DNA of 64,000 nt, from the NCBI RefSeq assembly GCF_002811245.1, contig NZ_NIVQ01000012.1:1-64000 (forward strand). The letters run 5' to 3'. The notes under the pieces are model-generated. The model was not told the DNA's origin. It did no database searches and was given only the letters and a program-made list of their open reading frames with translations. This stretch comes from Vibrio salilacus (GTDB lineage: Bacteria; Pseudomonadota; Gammaproteobacteria; Enterobacterales; Vibrionaceae). Both the position numbers and the translations under genes were made by a program. Shown piece by piece: positions 30,921 to 44,417 of the stretch. How positions within the stretch are numbered: position 1 is the stretch's first letter; every line of letters starts with the position of its first letter.

Positions 30921-31109
30921 TTAGCCGTTTCCTTGCTCTTCAGATGCACTCGGCCAGCGATGCATCTCAAGCCAAATTCCAACTATTGTTGCACCCATAC
31001 CAAGCAATGGCATAAATGACGACGATTCTGCTGGGGAACGTAACACCAGAGCACAGAAAGAAATAAAACACAGTACTGAGTAGATAGTTAAACGATCTAA
31101 CGCTGTCAT
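30921..31109 (-). CDS. Small membrane protein, 62 residues
   Basis: Unrecognised. Two hydrophobic stretches (LTIYSVLCFISFCALVL and SFMPLLGMGATIVGIWL) and a polar tail rich in Ser and Glu suggest an inner-membrane hairpin. The start has GGGGAGCGG upstream and a terminator follows, so it looks like a real single-gene unit. Confidence 0.6.
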   Translation of the reverse strand: MTALDRLTIYSVLCFISFCALVLRSPAESSSFMPLLGMGATIVGIWLEMHRWPSASEEQGNG

Positions 31110-31247
31110 AAGATTCCGCTCCCCGAACTAAATGTTACTAACTTGTTAAATAAGTTAAAGCAAAATGTTCACTTTGCCAAGGGGTTATTGAATATTTTTT
31201 CCTCACTAGTATTATCTAAGCCAAATTGAGTAACCAAAGACACGACC

Positions 31248-31496
31248 ATGACATTCAATCCACAGCAGGCAAATCAAACTCTAGAGGCAGAAGGACTCCG
31301 TTGCCCAGAGCCAGTAATGATGGTCAGGAAGACAATTCGCAACATGCAGCAAGGTGAGGTTTTACTGGTGAAAGCCGATGATCCGTCAACGACTCGTGAT
31401 ATTCCTAGTTTTTGTCGTTTTATGGATCACCAATTGATTGGTTCGCAAACCGATCAGTTGCCGTACCTATATTTAATCAAGAAAGGGGTGGTGTAA
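31248..31496 (+). CDS. tusA: Sulfur carrier protein TusA
   Basis: 82-residue sulphur carrier passing persulfide from IscS to the TusBCD relay for tRNA 2-thiouridine. The conserved [12 protein letters not shown] with its active cysteine is near residue 19. Followed by a terminator. Neighbouring genes are unrelated. Confidence 0.93.
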   Translation: MTFNPQQANQTLEAEGLRCPEPVMMVRKTIRNMQQGEVLLVKADDPSTTRDIPSFCRFMDHQLIGSQTDQLPYLYLIKKGVV

Positions 31497-31517
31497 CACT
31501 GCCTAGATTGGAAACAA

Positions 31518-31550
31518 AACGGCTGCCTAATGGGCAGCCGTTATTTTATT
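31518..31550. terminator. Terminator after tusA
   Basis: AACGGCTGCC, loop TAATG, GGCAGCCGTT then TATTTTATT; overlaps the stop of the convergent small membrane protein gene. Confidence 0.82.
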
Positions 31551-31806
31551 CGTCGTATTCGATGGTATGCACTTTCGACTGAAGTTTCTGGATTTGCTTT
31601 CTCATTGACTGCATCTCTTCATGCATTGGGATGATATGTGCAACGCGAATCCACGACTCAACCATCAATCCAGTCAAAATAAATGCCCCTGCGACAATTG
31701 GCAGCCACATATCGGTTAACACCATCGCCAATAAGCACAACGCTAAACCAAAGGTGAATAAGTAACTCTGACTGCGCGCCGTCATTCCGATGTAACGTGT
31801 AAGCAT
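31546..31806 (-). CDS. Small membrane protein with coiled-coil tail
   Basis: 86 residues, unrecognised. Two membrane helices (about 14-50) followed by an amphipathic, Lys/Gln/Met-rich helix (MHEEMQSMRKQIQKLQSKVH) likely to form a coiled coil. GAGAGGG precedes ATG. No conserved partner nearby. Confidence 0.65.
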   Translation of the reverse strand: MLTRYIGMTARSQSYLFTFGLALCLLAMVLTDMWLPIVAGAFILTGLMVESWIRVAHIIPMHEEMQSMRKQIQKLQSKVHTIEYDE

Positions 31807-31958
31807 GATTTTGCCCTCTCGCTATCATTTACACCATTAAATTAGCATGACATGCGTAACACGAATAGATCATTGATCACGTCTCGATACGAATCTTAGT
31901 TCAAGTCTCAGCGCGCAATTTACTAGTCATAATTGAAGAGTAAACGGATTATAGTCAC

Positions 31959-32513
31959 TCAGAACATCGCCGCGCCAATCGCTAGAATAACAAATAATAA
32001 AGCCGTCACTTTGCGAATCAAATTCAAGGGCATTTTATCTGCTGACAGTTTACCAATTAATACCACAGGAACATTGGCAAGCAACATACCTATGGTTGTA
32101 CCCAACACCACCAGCATCAGCGCATCGGCATATTGAGCTCCAAGAATTGATGTGGCTATTTGAGTTTTATCGCCGATTTCAGCCACAAAAAAGGCAATAA
32201 AACTGGCGATAAAAGGGCCTCGTGTGGAGACTTGTTCATCATCATCCAATTTGTCCGGAATCAGCACCCAAACGGCCATAGCAATAAAGCTGACCACCAG
32301 CACCCACTTAAGCACTAAAGGAGAGAGGTAATCGGCAACCACGACCCCTAACCAAGCAGCTAAGGCATGATTGACCATCGTTGCTAAAAAAATAGCGGCA
32401 ATGATAGGGATAGGTTTACGGTATCGGCTCGCTAACAATAGCGACAACAATTGAGTTTTATCACCAATTTCCGCCAGTGCGACGGTAGTGATTGAGATAG
32501 CTAAAACGCTCAC
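31959..32513 (-). CDS. mneA: Manganese exporter MneA (TMEM165/GDT1, UPF0016)
   Basis: Inner-membrane exporter protecting from excess Mn2+, characterised in V. cholerae. 184 residues, six predicted membrane helices in two homologous halves, each with the family motif EIGDKTQ (LAEIGDKTQLLSLLLASRY and VAEIGDKTQIATSILGAQY). Start is GTG 32513; there is no in-frame ATG nearby. Expression is probably controlled by the manganese riboswitch upstream. Confidence 0.92.
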   Translation of the reverse strand: MSVLAISITTVALAEIGDKTQLLSLLLASRYRKPIPIIAAIFLATMVNHALAAWLGVVVADYLSPLVLKWVLVVSFIAMAVWVLIPDKLDDDEQVSTRGPFIASFIAFFVAEIGDKTQIATSILGAQYADALMLVVLGTTIGMLLANVPVVLIGKLSADKMPLNLIRKVTALLFVILAIGAAMF

Positions 32514-32540
32514 GACATGCTCTTATGAGGCAGGGATAAT

Positions 32541-32740
32541 GATTTTAACCAAAGACAAACCTCACGCCCCGCCTCGGTTCGTGATGATTTGTCTAAGGTC
32601 TTGCTAAACAAAGTGGCCGTTTTTGTTGTGTTATGGCCAAACCTTTGTCTCGAACGCCATGATGATTTTGCATCAATTATGTTGACGAACGAACTTAATA
32701 TATCGGTGTTGATAATTAGGTAAGCTACTCCCCAAAGACG
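32541..32740 (-). promoter_or_regulatory. yybP-ykoY manganese riboswitch
   Basis: The minus-strand leader of mneA begins with GTCTTTGGGGAGTAGC, matching the conserved GGGGAGUAG start of the yybP-ykoY class, and continues through GTTCGTCAACA, GGCGTTCGAGACAAAGG, AGCAAGACC and GTTTGTCTTTGG near the end. This class senses Mn2+ and precedes Mn exporters. Identification rests on motif recall plus the downstream gene; no covariance search was run. Confidence 0.8.
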
Positions 32741-32745
32741 CGGGA

Positions 32746-32774
32746 ATTCTATCCGTCTCTGGCTGCTACCTCAA
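32746..32774 (-). promoter_or_regulatory. mneA promoter
   Basis: Minus strand -35 TTGAGG (32769-32774), 17-bp spacer, -10 TAGAAT (32746-32751). Transcription would begin just at the riboswitch 5' end. The rest of the gap up to glyQ (32775-32967) holds no gene; a TATACT at 32902-32907 may be the glyQ -10. Confidence 0.65.
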
Positions 32775-32967
32775 GCCCTAAAGTGCAAATTTACTCCCTT
32801 TTAAGAAAGTGTGCTTATCTAGGCTAGTATATTTCCATTAAAGGATATTTTTGCTTAGCAATTAATCAAGATTAGCCCTACTCCCAGGCCTAATATCTGG
32901 GTATACTTGATTGCTATCTTCCTCTGTTTCAGACAGACTTTTTACTCAAAGAATTGCGCGAATTACT

Positions 32968-33903
32968 ATGCAAAAATACGATATCAAAACCTTCCAGGGA
33001 ATGATCCTCGCGCTGCAGGATTATTGGGCACAAAACGGTTGTACTATTGTTCAACCTTTAGATATGGAAGTAGGTGCGGGCACCTCCCACCCAATGACAT
33101 GTCTACGTGCACTTGGCCCTGAGCCAATGTCAACCGCTTATGTACAACCTTCACGTCGCCCAACCGATGGCCGTTACGGCGAAAACCCTAACCGTCTTCA
33201 GCACTATTATCAATTCCAAGTAGCGCTAAAACCATCGCCAGACAATATCCAAGAATTGTACTTAGGTTCCCTTGAAGTGCTTGGTGTCGATCCGCTGGTT
33301 CACGACATCCGTTTCGTTGAAGATAACTGGGAAAACCCGACTCTTGGCGCATGGGGGCTTGGCTGGGAAGTGTGGCTTAACGGTATGGAAGTGACTCAAT
33401 TTACGTACTTCCAGCAAGTGGGCGGCCTTGAATGCAAACCCGTTACCGGTGAAATAACGTACGGCATCGAGCGTCTAGCGATGTACATTCAAGAAGTTGA
33501 TTCGGTTTACGACCTAGTATGGAACGTCGCACCTGACGGTTCTAACGTCACTTACGGTGATATCTTCCACCAGAACGAAGTTGAGCAATCTACCTACAAC
33601 TTCGAACACGCCGATGTTGATTTCCTATTCACTTTCTTCGACCAGTGTGAAAAAGAGTGTCAAGCCTTACTAGATCTAGAGAAGCCGCTGCCGCTTCCTG
33701 CTTATGAACGCATTTTAAAAGCAGGCCACGCATTCAACATTCTTGATGCTCGTAAAGCGATCTCGGTGACCGAGCGGCAACGTTACATCCTTCGTATCCG
33801 CAACCTAACCAAGGCGGTAGCAGAAGCATACTACGCGTCACGTGAAGCGCTTGGCTTCCCTATGTGTCGTTCTGTAGAAAACAAAGCGAACGAGGAGAAG
33901 TAA
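32968..33903 (+). CDS. glyQ: Glycyl-tRNA synthetase alpha subunit
   Basis: Catalytic subunit of the bacterial alpha2-beta2 GlyRS. 311 residues; class II motifs visible in [22 protein letters not shown] and [29 protein letters not shown] (written here in two parts of the same block), plus [19 protein letters not shown]. Start at ATG 32968 ([12 protein letters not shown]), with a weak ribosome site. Two bases before glyS. Confidence 0.96.
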   Translation: MQKYDIKTFQGMILALQDYWAQNGCTIVQPLDMEVGAGTSHPMTCLRALGPEPMSTAYVQPSRRPTDGRYGENPNRLQHYYQFQVALKPSPDNIQELYLGSLEVLGVDPLVHDIRFVEDNWENPTLGAWGLGWEVWLNGMEVTQFTYFQQVGGLECKPVTGEITYGIERLAMYIQEVDSVYDLVWNVAPDGSNVTYGDIFHQNEVEQSTYNFEHADVDFLFTFFDQCEKECQALLDLEKPLPLPAYERILKAGHAFNILDARKAISVTERQRYILRIRNLTKAVAEAYYASREALGFPMCRSVENKANEEK

Positions 33904-33905
33904 TC

Positions 33906-35987
33906 ATGGCAAAAGAATTTTTAATTGAACTGGGTACCGAAGAGCTACCACCAACGCAACTTCGTACACTAGCAGAAGCATTTGCTGCCAACTTCGAAGC
34001 GGAGCTTAAAGAAGCCAATCTCGCTCATGAAGGCGTGAAGTGGTACGCAGCCCCTCGCCGCCTTGCACTACGTGTCGCGGCGCTAGCTGAAGGCCAAGCA
34101 GACAAAGTAGTAGAAAAACGTGGCCCTGCCATTGCGGTTGCCTTCGACGCTGAAGGTAATGCGACCAAAGCCGCGCAAGGTTGGGCTCGTGGTAACGGCA
34201 TCACCGTTGACCAAGCAGAGCGTCTAACAACAGACAAAGGCGAATGGCTCCTTTTCAAACAAGAAGTCAAAGGCCAAGCAACGTCTGAGATCGTGGTTGA
34301 GCTGGCCGCAAAAGCACTGGCTAACCTACCGATCGCAAAACCAATGCGTTGGGGCAACAAAACCACCCAATTTATCCGCCCAGTGAAAACCCTGACGATG
34401 CTAATGGGCAGCGACCTTATCGAAGGTGAAATTCTCGGCGTCGCATCAAGCCGCACTATTCGTGGCCACCGTTTCATGGGTGAGCAAGAGTTCACTATCG
34501 ACTCTGCTGAGCAATACCCTGCGATTCTAGCAGAGCGCGGTAAAGTGATGGCTGATTACCAAGCACGTAAAGCGATCATCCTTGCTGACGCCCAAAAAGC
34601 AGCTGCAGCGGTTGGCGGTGTTGCTGATCTTGAAGATGACCTCGTTGAAGAAGTGACTTCTTTGGTTGAATGGCCTGTCGTTCTTACGGCTAAGTTCGAA
34701 GAAGAGTTCCTAAAAGTGCCTTCGGAAGCCTTGGTTTACACCATGAAAGGTGACCAGAAGTACTTCCCCGTCTACTCATACGGAGAAGGCGATGACAACA
34801 AGAAGCTACTACCTAACTTCATCTTCGTTTCAAACATCGAATCTAAAGAGCCTCGCTACGTTATCGAAGGTAACGAAAAGGTAGTACGCCCACGTCTAGC
34901 CGATGCTGAGTTCTTCTTTAACACTGACCGTAAGCGCCCGCTAATCGACCGTCTGCCTGAACTAGATCAAGCCATTTTCCAAAAACAGCTTGGGACAATC
35001 AAAGACAAGACTGATCGTATTACTGAGCTGGCTGGCTACATCGCTGAACAAATCGATGCTGACGTAGAGAAATCGAAACGTGCAGGTTTGCTCGCGAAAT
35101 GTGACCTAATGACCTCGATGGTATTCGAATTTACCGATACTCAAGGTGTGATGGGCATGCACTACGCAACCCATGACGGTGAAGACGAGCAAGTTGCGCT
35201 GGCGCTATACGAGCAATACATGCCGCGTTTCGCTGGCGACGACCTGCCAAGCACAGGCATCTCTTCTGCCGTAGCCATGGCGGATAAGCTAGACACAATC
35301 GTCGGTATCTTTGGTATTGGCCAAGCCCCTAAGGGTTCTGACCCATTTGCCCTACGTCGCGCGTCACTCGGTGTGCTGCGCATCATCGTTGAAAATGGCT
35401 ACAACCTTGACCTAACCGACTTAATCGGTAAAGCGAAAGCACTACTGGGTGATAAGCTAACCAATGACAACGTAGAAGCTGACGTTATCGACTTTATGCT
35501 TGGCCGTTTCCGCGCATGGTATCAAGATGCTGGTTTCAGCGTTGATGTCATCCAAGCAGTACTGGCACGCCGTCCAACCAAACCAGCTGACTTTGACCAA
35601 CGTGTTAAAGCTGTTTCTCACTTCCGTGAACTGGACGCTGCAGAAGCGCTCGCAGCGGCAAACAAGCGTGTGGGTAACATTCTGGCCAAATTTGACGGTG
35701 AGCTAGCAGCTGAAATCGATCTTGCATTGCTACAAGAAGACGCTGAGAAAATACTCGCTGAAAACGTTGAAGTGATGACTGAAGCGCTAGAGCCCGCCTT
35801 TGCAACAGGCAACTACCAGCAAGCGCTAAGCCAACTGGCTGAGCTACGTGAGCCTGTCGATGCCTTCTTCGATAACGTGATGGTAATGGCCGATGACGAA
35901 GCGCTGAAGAATAACCGCCTAATACTATTGAACAACCTGCGTAATCTGTTCCTGCAGATTGCGGATATTTCACTATTGCAAAAATAA
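33906..35987 (+). CDS. glyS: Glycyl-tRNA synthetase beta subunit
   Basis: 693-residue beta subunit, binds tRNA-Gly and completes the aminoacylation complex. Conserved start [12 protein letters not shown], middle [25 protein letters not shown], and C-terminal anticodon-binding helical domain (about 560-690). ATG at 33906 with GAGGAGAAG upstream overlapping the glyQ stop; co-transcribed with glyQ. Confidence 0.96.
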   Translation: MAKEFLIELGTEELPPTQLRTLAEAFAANFEAELKEANLAHEGVKWYAAPRRLALRVAALAEGQADKVVEKRGPAIAVAFDAEGNATKAAQGWARGNGITVDQAERLTTDKGEWLLFKQEVKGQATSEIVVELAAKALANLPIAKPMRWGNKTTQFIRPVKTLTMLMGSDLIEGEILGVASSRTIRGHRFMGEQEFTIDSAEQYPAILAERGKVMADYQARKAIILADAQKAAAAVGGVADLEDDLVEEVTSLVEWPVVLTAKFEEEFLKVPSEALVYTMKGDQKYFPVYSYGEGDDNKKLLPNFIFVSNIESKEPRYVIEGNEKVVRPRLADAEFFFNTDRKRPLIDRLPELDQAIFQKQLGTIKDKTDRITELAGYIAEQIDADVEKSKRAGLLAKCDLMTSMVFEFTDTQGVMGMHYATHDGEDEQVALALYEQYMPRFAGDDLPSTGISSAVAMADKLDTIVGIFGIGQAPKGSDPFALRRASLGVLRIIVENGYNLDLTDLIGKAKALLGDKLTNDNVEADVIDFMLGRFRAWYQDAGFSVDVIQAVLARRPTKPADFDQRVKAVSHFRELDAAEALAAANKRVGNILAKFDGELAAEIDLALLQEDAEKILAENVEVMTEALEPAFATGNYQQALSQLAELREPVDAFFDNVMVMADDEALKNNRLILLNNLRNLFLQIADISLLQK

Positions 35988-36029
35988 CCCGCGGTAATAG
36001 CCGCTCTTTAGTATAAAGACCGTTATCTA

Positions 36030-36060
36030 AGCCCAACTCCTCGGAGTTGGGCTTTGTTTT
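36030..36060 (+). terminator. glyS terminator
   Basis: AGCCCAACTCC, loop TC, GGAGTTGGGCT then TTGTTTT. Confidence 0.9.
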
Positions 36061-36192
36061 ATCTGTTGCACAGAATTAGTGCTTTTCGTGACCACACCAT
36101 TAAGGTATGTTCAGGGATTACTCTGTTGACCAACTACGCATTGGTCTTTCTTTATAAAAGCAATGACAACAATGAATTAGGTACAAAAAGAA

Positions 36193-37443
36193 ATGCAGTT
36201 TTCTAAGTTTGGCGAAAAGTTTAATCAGTACTCCGGAATCACTCAATTAATGGATGACTTGAATGATGGTCTACGCACCCCCGGTGCCATCATGCTCGGC
36301 GGAGGCAATCCAGCCGCTATTCCCGCCATGCTCGATTACTTTCATCAAGCCAGTGAAGAGATGCTCGCCAGTGGCGAACTGGTGGCAGCCATGGCCAACT
36401 ACGACGGGCCGCAAGGTAAAGATGCTTTTGTTAAATCGCTGGCCAAACTACTAAAACAGACCTACGGCTGGGATATATCAGAAAAAAATATCAGTCTAAC
36501 CAACGGTAGCCAAAGCGGTTTCTTCTACCTATTTAACCTTTTGGCTGGCAAGCAGCCAGACGGCTCGCACAAGAAAATTTTGTTGCCTCTTGCACCTGAA
36601 TATATTGGCTATGGTGATGCGGGTATTGATGAGGACATTTTTGTCTCTTATCATCCAGAGATCGAAATGCTCGACAATGGCCTTTTCAAGTACCATGTCG
36701 ATTTTGAACAGCTTAAAGTGGATAAGTCTGTCGCGGCCATTTGCGCTTCTCGCCCCACCAATCCGACTGGTAACGTGCTTACCGATCAAGAGATTCACAA
36801 GCTCGATAAGCTGGCACGTGAAAACAATATCCCGTTAATCATTGATAATGCCTACGGTCTACCTTTTCCTAATATCATCTTTGAAGACGTCGAACCATTT
36901 TGGAATGACAACACCATCTTGTGTATGAGCCTATCTAAGCTCGGGTTACCTGGCGTACGCTGCGGAATCGTGATCGCCAGCGAAGAAATAACACAAGCCT
37001 TGACCAATATGAATGGGATTATCAGCTTGGCGCCCGGCAGTCTTGGCCCGGCAATAGCCAACCATATTATTGGCAAAGGAGACTTGCTTAAGCTCAGCGC
37101 TGAGGTGATTAAACCGTTCTACCAACAGAAATCACAGCGCGCGGTTGAACTGTTACAAAAAACAATTACAGACTCTCGCTTTCGTATCCATAAGCCAGAG
37201 GGCGCGATCTTCTTGTGGCTGTGGTTTGATGAGCTCCCCATCACCACAATGGAACTGTATAAACGCCTTAAAGCACGCGGCGTGTTAATTGTTCCGGGCG
37301 AGTATTTTTTTATTGGCCAACAAGATGACTGGCAACACGCTCACCAATGCTTGCGTATGAACTATGTACAAAATGATGAGATGATGCAAAAAGGGATTTC
37401 TATCATCGCAGAAGAGGTCGAAAAAGCGTACTTGCAGCAATAG
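36193..37443 (+). CDS. avtA: Valine-pyruvate aminotransferase
   Basis: PLP aminotransferase (fold type I) making valine from 2-ketoisovalerate with alanine as donor. 416 residues: KFGEKFNQYSGITQLMDDL start typical of AvtA, NPTGNVL, IIDNAYGLPFP, and the PLP-lysine segment LSKLGLPGVRCG near 250. Follows glyQS and precedes ibpA, as I recall in V. cholerae. Functionally linked to the ilv operon in this window. Confidence 0.92.
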   Translation: MQFSKFGEKFNQYSGITQLMDDLNDGLRTPGAIMLGGGNPAAIPAMLDYFHQASEEMLASGELVAAMANYDGPQGKDAFVKSLAKLLKQTYGWDISEKNISLTNGSQSGFFYLFNLLAGKQPDGSHKKILLPLAPEYIGYGDAGIDEDIFVSYHPEIEMLDNGLFKYHVDFEQLKVDKSVAAICASRPTNPTGNVLTDQEIHKLDKLARENNIPLIIDNAYGLPFPNIIFEDVEPFWNDNTILCMSLSKLGLPGVRCGIVIASEEITQALTNMNGIISLAPGSLGPAIANHIIGKGDLLKLSAEVIKPFYQQKSQRAVELLQKTITDSRFRIHKPEGAIFLWLWFDELPITTMELYKRLKARGVLIVPGEYFFIGQQDDWQHAHQCLRMNYVQNDEMMQKGISIIAEEVEKAYLQQ

Positions 37444-37468
37444 GCTCTCACAACATCGCACCAAATAA

Positions 37469-37491
37469 AAAGAGCGCCATCGGCGCTCTTT
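37469..37491. terminator. Terminator between avtA and ibpA
   Basis: AAAGAGCGCC, AT, then CGGCGCTCTTT; lies between convergent genes and can act on both. Confidence 0.82.
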
Positions 37492-37516
37492 CACTCATTA
37501 TTCGCACTATCCGCGA

Positions 37517-37954
37517 TTATTTACTCTCAATATATTTATTACTATTAATTTCAATTTTTCGTGGTTGCATTGCTTGAGGAATTTCACGCTCTAGGTCGAT
37601 ATGCAATAGACCGTTTTCCATGCTCGCACCGATGACTTTTACATAGTCAGCAAGTTGGAATTTGCGTTCAAAGTCGCGCTCAGCAATACCTTGGTAAATG
37701 TAACTTTTACCCTCTTCGGCTTTACGTTCACCTTTAACGATCAAGGTGTGTTCTGCCTGAGTCAGTTCTAGCTGATCTTCAGCAAAACCTGCCACAGCCA
37801 TAGTGATACGGTAGTGGTTATCATCTTGCTGTTCAATGTTGTATGGAGGGTAACCGCCTGAACTGTTTTTAGCGGCGGACGCTTCCATCATATCAACCAG
37901 ACGATCAAAGCCGATGGCGTTGCGGTATAAAGGAGTGAAATCTGCAGTTCTCAT
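37517..37954 (-). CDS. ibpA: Small heat-shock protein IbpA
   Basis: 145-residue Hsp20 chaperone that holds unfolded proteins in aggregates. Alpha-crystallin core from about 35 to 125 ([33 protein letters not shown]), C-terminal anchor in [10 protein letters not shown] start at ATG 37954 ([12 protein letters not shown], matching IbpA of enterics), with AGAGGA upstream; the frame is open further but that part is the regulated leader. Confidence 0.94.
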   Translation of the reverse strand: MRTADFTPLYRNAIGFDRLVDMMEASAAKNSSGGYPPYNIEQQDDNHYRITMAVAGFAEDQLELTQAEHTLIVKGERKAEEGKSYIYQGIAERDFERKFQLADYVKVIGASMENGLLHIDLEREIPQAMQPRKIEINSNKYIESK

Positions 37955-37958
37955 AATA

Positions 37959-37980
37959 CTATCCTCTTGATAAGCAATAG
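37959..37980 (-). promoter_or_regulatory. ROSE-like RNA thermometer at ibpA start
   Basis: The minus-strand leader ends CTATTGCT, loop, AGAGGATAG, with UUGCU placed to pair imperfectly with the AGAGGA ribosome site 9 nt before the ATG. The U(U/C)GCU/anti-SD hairpin is the hallmark of ROSE thermometers that melt at heat-shock temperature. Further stems in the leader were not folded. Confidence 0.72.
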
Positions 37981-38187
37981 TCTTAGCCGTGAGTTTCCAG
38001 TACCAGATGCACTGGCGACTAAGTGATTGTTTGCCACTCCACAGGCAATATTGCACAGGGACATGGTTAGAATCGGGATTTTAAATCAGGGCTAACTCCG
38101 AATCCTCCAACGAGCGAGACGGCTTTAGCGGTACCGGGGGCCTGTTTCTTCTCGACTGAGCAAGACAGCTGACCCCTTCACCAATAG

Positions 38188-38216
38188 ATATAGGGATGCG
38201 GCAAAATCGTTTCAAG
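38188..38216 (-). promoter_or_regulatory. Sigma-32 promoter of ibpA
   Basis: Minus strand CTTGAAA (38210-38216), 14-bp spacer, CCCTATAT (38188-38195), close to the sigma-32 consensus CTTGAAA-N13/14-CCCCATNT. It implies an unusually long leader of about 225 nt before the ibpA start. Confidence 0.82.
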
Positions 38217-38260
38217 AGAAAAAATTAAAATTTTTTCATCCTCATTAATTTCAGTCACTT

Positions 38261-38297
38261 AAAAACAAAAATACCGCCCAAAATTGGACGGTATTGA
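38261..38297 (-). terminator. gyrB terminator
   Basis: Minus strand AATACCGTCC, AATTTT, GGGCGGTATT then TTTGTTTTT (one G-T pair), directly after gyrB. Confidence 0.85.
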
Positions 38298-38315
38298 GAC
38301 TAAAGTGGCGCCAGA

Positions 38316-40739
<2,424 letters not shown>

Positions 40740-40754
40740 TTACTCTCTCACTAT

Positions 40755-41834
40755 TTATCCGTGTCCTATTGTGCCATGTTCCACATGAAACATCTTGCTG
40801 TTTGACTCAATCATGTCAGCAACTTGGCTTTCAGTAATAGAACTTACAAAAACCTGAGCCCCCGTCGCTTTTAAGCAATCTGCTAAGCGCTGTCGACGTT
40901 GACTATCTAATTCAGAAGCAAAGTCATCTATCAAGTAGATGCATTGCTTGCCCGTCAATTGAGTAAGGTGCTGTCCTTGTGCAACACGCAGTGCACATAC
41001 CATTAACTTCAACTGACCTCGTGATAAAACGTCTTCTACTGGCGTTCCATTCACTTTAATTTTTAAATCCGCTTTATTCGGGCCACTAAACGTGTAACCA
41101 AGCGATTGATCACGCTCGAAGTTTTTTTCGAGGATCTGCTGATAAGGGGTGTCCTTATCCCAGCCTCTTGAATACTTCAATTGAATATCAAATTCGGGTA
41201 AAAAGCCTTGGCACAACTCTTCAGCCACCAGTTTCATTTGGGCCACGTACGCACTACGCCAAACATCAATCTGTTGCGCTAAACGCGCCATTTCTTGATC
41301 CCAGTAACTGAGTTCGCGATAACTGGTCGCAGTTTTTAATAACGCATTACGTTGCTTGTTGAGACGCTTAAAACGCCCCCATGCATCATAAAAAGCAGCT
41401 TCAGTATGGAACACGCCCCAATCGATAAATGCACGTCGTTGTTTTGGTCCATCCGTGAGTAGTTCAAACCCTTCAGGATGAATCAACTGCAATGGTAAAA
41501 CTTGCGCCAACTGTGCCAATTTTTGCCCAGATTGACCGCCTATTTTAACCTCTGTCGAGCCATCACGCTGCTTATTAATGCCAATTGGTAGCTCAAATTG
41601 ATCCGAGTTCAAAAAACGTCCATGAACAAACAGTTCACTGCAGTCATTTTGAATCACTCGCCCAGTTAATGAGCTCTTAAATGAACGACCATGTCCGAGC
41701 AAATAAATCGCTTCTAGGATACTGGTTTTGCCACTGCCGTTTAGTCCAATAAGAAAGTTAAAGCCTGCTGATAGTTCAATATCACAGGCTTTAATATTTC
41801 GAAATTGCTGAATGATGAGACGAGAAAGCGGCAT
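40755..41834 (-). CDS. recF: DNA repair and gap-filling protein RecF
   Basis: SMC-like ATPase that with RecO and RecR loads RecA at single-strand gaps. 359 residues: Walker [15 protein letters not shown] near 30-45, signature [13 protein letters not shown], Walker [12 protein letters not shown]. The stop of dnaN is one base before its start; co-transcribed with dnaN. Confidence 0.96.
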   Translation of the reverse strand: MPLSRLIIQQFRNIKACDIELSAGFNFLIGLNGSGKTSILEAIYLLGHGRSFKSSLTGRVIQNDCSELFVHGRFLNSDQFELPIGINKQRDGSTEVKIGGQSGQKLAQLAQVLPLQLIHPEGFELLTDGPKQRRAFIDWGVFHTEAAFYDAWGRFKRLNKQRNALLKTATSYRELSYWDQEMARLAQQIDVWRSAYVAQMKLVAEELCQGFLPEFDIQLKYSRGWDKDTPYQQILEKNFERDQSLGYTFSGPNKADLKIKVNGTPVEDVLSRGQLKLMVCALRVAQGQHLTQLTGKQCIYLIDDFASELDSQRRQRLADCLKATGAQVFVSSITESQVADMIESNSKMFHVEHGTIGHG

Positions 41835-41835
41835 G

Positions 41836-42936
41836 CTAGAGTCGAATTGGCATCACCACATACATGGCACTGTCATCGGCGGCATTCTCAATGAGGGCGC
41901 TCGCATTTGAATCTGACATCGAAATACGCACTCGCTCACAACGCAGAGTATTGAGCACATCGAGCACGTAACTGACGTTAAAACCAATTTCAATCGGTTC
42001 ACCGTCGAAATGTACATCGAGCATCTCTTCGGCCTCTTCCTGTTCAGGGTTATTGGCCGTAATACGCATCTGTGTATCAGCGAGGTTAACACGCACGCCA
42101 CGAAACTTTTCGTTAGACAAAATCGCCGCACGAGAGAAAGACTGGCGCAACTCATCACAACCCGCTTCAAGGGTTTTGGTGGTAGTTTGTGGCATAACAC
42201 GCCGATAGTCAGGGAAACGACCATCGACCAACTTAGAGGTAAAGACGTAATTGTTCACTTCAGCGCGCACATTCGAGCTACCGACTTGCAACACGACTGG
42301 TTGCTCTGGGGCATCAAGCAGTTTGACCAACTCAAGTACCCCTTTGCGTGGCACAATGATCTGCTTGTTGGCAAAGTCTGCCCCTAACTGGGTTTGTGAC
42401 ACTGCCATACGGTGACCATCGGTTGCGACACTGCGTAGAGTGGTGCCATCAATTTCAAACAGCATCCCGTTGAGATAGTAGCGCACATCTTGATTGGCCA
42501 TCGAAAACTGGGTTTTCTCGACCAAGCCACGCAATTCGGCTTGGGAGAGCGAGATTTCGACTTCGCTTTGCCAATCTTCAATATTAGGAAAATCATTAGC
42601 TGGTAGTGTCGCAAGCGAAAAACGGCTGCGCCCGGAACGAACCTGCACACGATCGCCTTCCAATAAAAAGGTAATCACAGCGTCATCTGGCAAACCGCGA
42701 CAAATATCTAAGAACTTACGCGATGGCACCGTAATGCTCCCCGCTTCAAATTCACCTTCCAGAGTGACACGACTGATCAGCTCTACTTCAAGGTCGGTTG
42801 CCGTCATCGACAACATGTTGTCTTCGACTTTCAGTAGTAAGTTACCCAAGATCGGCAACGTTGGTCGACCACCTAACGCACCTGAAACTTGTTGAAGAGG
42901 TTTCAGTAGGTGGCTACGCTCAATGGAAAATTTCAT
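41836..42936 (-). CDS. dnaN: DNA polymerase III beta sliding clamp
   Basis: 366-residue clamp made of three similar domains; forms a dimeric ring that tethers polymerase. Recognisable [23 protein letters not shown] start, YYLNGMLFE middle, and C-terminal MYVVMPIRL (peptide-binding end). Lies 70 bp after dnaA and is probably expressed from promoters within and before dnaA. Confidence 0.97.
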   Translation of the reverse strand: MKFSIERSHLLKPLQQVSGALGGRPTLPILGNLLLKVEDNMLSMTATDLEVELISRVTLEGEFEAGSITVPSRKFLDICRGLPDDAVITFLLEGDRVQVRSGRSRFSLATLPANDFPNIEDWQSEVEISLSQAELRGLVEKTQFSMANQDVRYYLNGMLFEIDGTTLRSVATDGHRMAVSQTQLGADFANKQIIVPRKGVLELVKLLDAPEQPVVLQVGSSNVRAEVNNYVFTSKLVDGRFPDYRRVMPQTTTKTLEAGCDELRQSFSRAAILSNEKFRGVRVNLADTQMRITANNPEQEEAEEMLDVHFDGEPIEIGFNVSYVLDVLNTLRCERVRISMSDSNASALIENAADDSAMYVVMPIRL

Positions 42937-43007
42937 AAGAGGCTCTTATCCGAATTCGTTATTATTGCTCGGTGCTTAGAATACTGTGAATCAAGAAATA
43001 GTGCGAA

Positions 43008-44417
43008 TCAAGACGACAAAGTACGAATCAGGTTCGAGTAGTCTTCTTTAATATCATGGCTCTCTTCACGCAATTGCTGAATTTTACGGCAAGCGTGCAG
43101 CACAGTGGTATGGTCACGACCGCCAAACGCATCACCAATTTCTGGCAAACTGTGGTTAGTGAGCTCTTTCGCTAGCGCCATCGCCAATTGACGTGGACGC
43201 GCCACTGAACGTGAACGACGCTTAGACAGCAGATCAGCCACTTTAATTTTGTAGTATTCCGCCACGGTCTTTTGAATATTGTCTATCGTTACCAGTTTCT
43301 CTTGCAGAGCCAGCAAGTCACGTAGCGCTTCGCGAACGAAATCAATAGTGATTGGGCGGCCAGTGAAGTTGGCATTGGCGATCACTCGGTTGAGTGCGCC
43401 TTCCAACTCACGAACGTTAGAACGTAAACGCTTGGCGATAAAGAACGCGACTTCATCCGCCAAATGAATCTGGTGATCTTCCGCTTTCTTCATCAAGATC
43501 GCGACACGAGTTTCCAACTCTGGCGGCTCAATCGCCACCGTTAGGCCCCATCCAAATCGTGACTTGAGACGATCCTCTACCCCGTTGATCTCTTTCGGGT
43601 AACGGTCTGAGGTCAAAATGATCTGCTGATTGCCTTCTAACAACGCGTTAAAGGTATGAAAGAACTCTTCTTGCGAGCGCTCTTTGTTAGCGAAAAATTG
43701 AATATCATCGATAAGCAACGCATCAACGCTACGATAGTAACGCTTAAACTCTTCAATCGCATTGTTTTGCAATGCTTTAACCATGTCTTGAACGAAACGC
43801 TCAGAGTGCATATAAACCACTTTGGCATTAGGCTTGTTATCAACAATCGCATTACCTACCGCGTGTAACAAGTGCGTTTTACCTAAACCAGTGCCACCGT
43901 ATAAGAACAGCGGATTATAAGCAGAGCCCGGATTATCAGACACTTGACGCGCTGCGGCCAAGCCTAATTGGTTCGACTTACCTTCGACAAAGTTATTGAA
44001 TTTGTGTTTTGGATTAACGTTCGATCTATGGTTGATGTTGGCAATCGCTTGTGCGTCGTCATCCCAGGTTTTATGTACTGGTTTGCGCGCTTGTAATTGC
44101 GCAGGCGCCGACGATTCTGCGGCCACATCTGCAGGGGTACGCTTAGGAGCCGCCGGTTTTGGCGCAACAACACGACGACTGCCGATCTCAAAACGTAGAC
44201 TCGGCACATCATTGCCACAGTATTGCTGTAGCAGGCGGTTGATATTGTTAATGTACTTGTCACGAACCCAATCAAGAACAAAACGGTTTGGGGCAAATAG
44301 AGTAAGCGTATTGTCATTGAGCTCCGCTTGTAACGGGCGAACCCACATGCTGAATTCAGTTGCTGGTAGCTCTTCTTGAAGCTGTTGCAAACATTGCAAC
44401 CAAAGCGAAGATGACAC
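43008..44417 (-). CDS. dnaA: Chromosomal replication initiator DnaA
   Basis: 469-residue initiator. Domain I (about 1-85, [21 protein letters not shown]), a Pro/Ala-rich linker, AAA+ domain with Walker [12 protein letters not shown] (~170) and Walker [21 protein letters not shown], and domain IV helix-turn-helix with the signature [15 protein letters not shown]. Start is GTG 44417, preceded by GAGTGGGGG. Heads the dnaA-dnaN-recF-gyrB run on the minus strand. Confidence 0.97.
   Translation of the reverse strand: MSSSLWLQCLQQLQEELPATEFSMWVRPLQAELNDNTLTLFAPNRFVLDWVRDKYINNINRLLQQYCGNDVPSLRFEIGSRRVVAPKPAAPKRTPADVAAESSAPAQLQARKPVHKTWDDDAQAIANINHRSNVNPKHKFNNFVEGKSNQLGLAAARQVSDNPGSAYNPLFLYGGTGLGKTHLLHAVGNAIVDNKPNAKVVYMHSERFVQDMVKALQNNAIEEFKRYYRSVDALLIDDIQFFANKERSQEEFFHTFNALLEGNQQIILTSDRYPKEINGVEDRLKSRFGWGLTVAIEPPELETRVAILMKKAEDHQIHLADEVAFFIAKRLRSNVRELEGALNRVIANANFTGRPITIDFVREALRDLLALQEKLVTIDNIQKTVAEYYKIKVADLLSKRRSRSVARPRQLAMALAKELTNHSLPEIGDAFGGRDHTTVLHACRKIQQLREESHDIKEDYSNLIRTLSS

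Noticed and set aside
43996..44379. 127-codon plus-strand frame inside dnaA
   Set aside because: Antisense shadow of the dnaA N-terminal and linker codons; no start signals.
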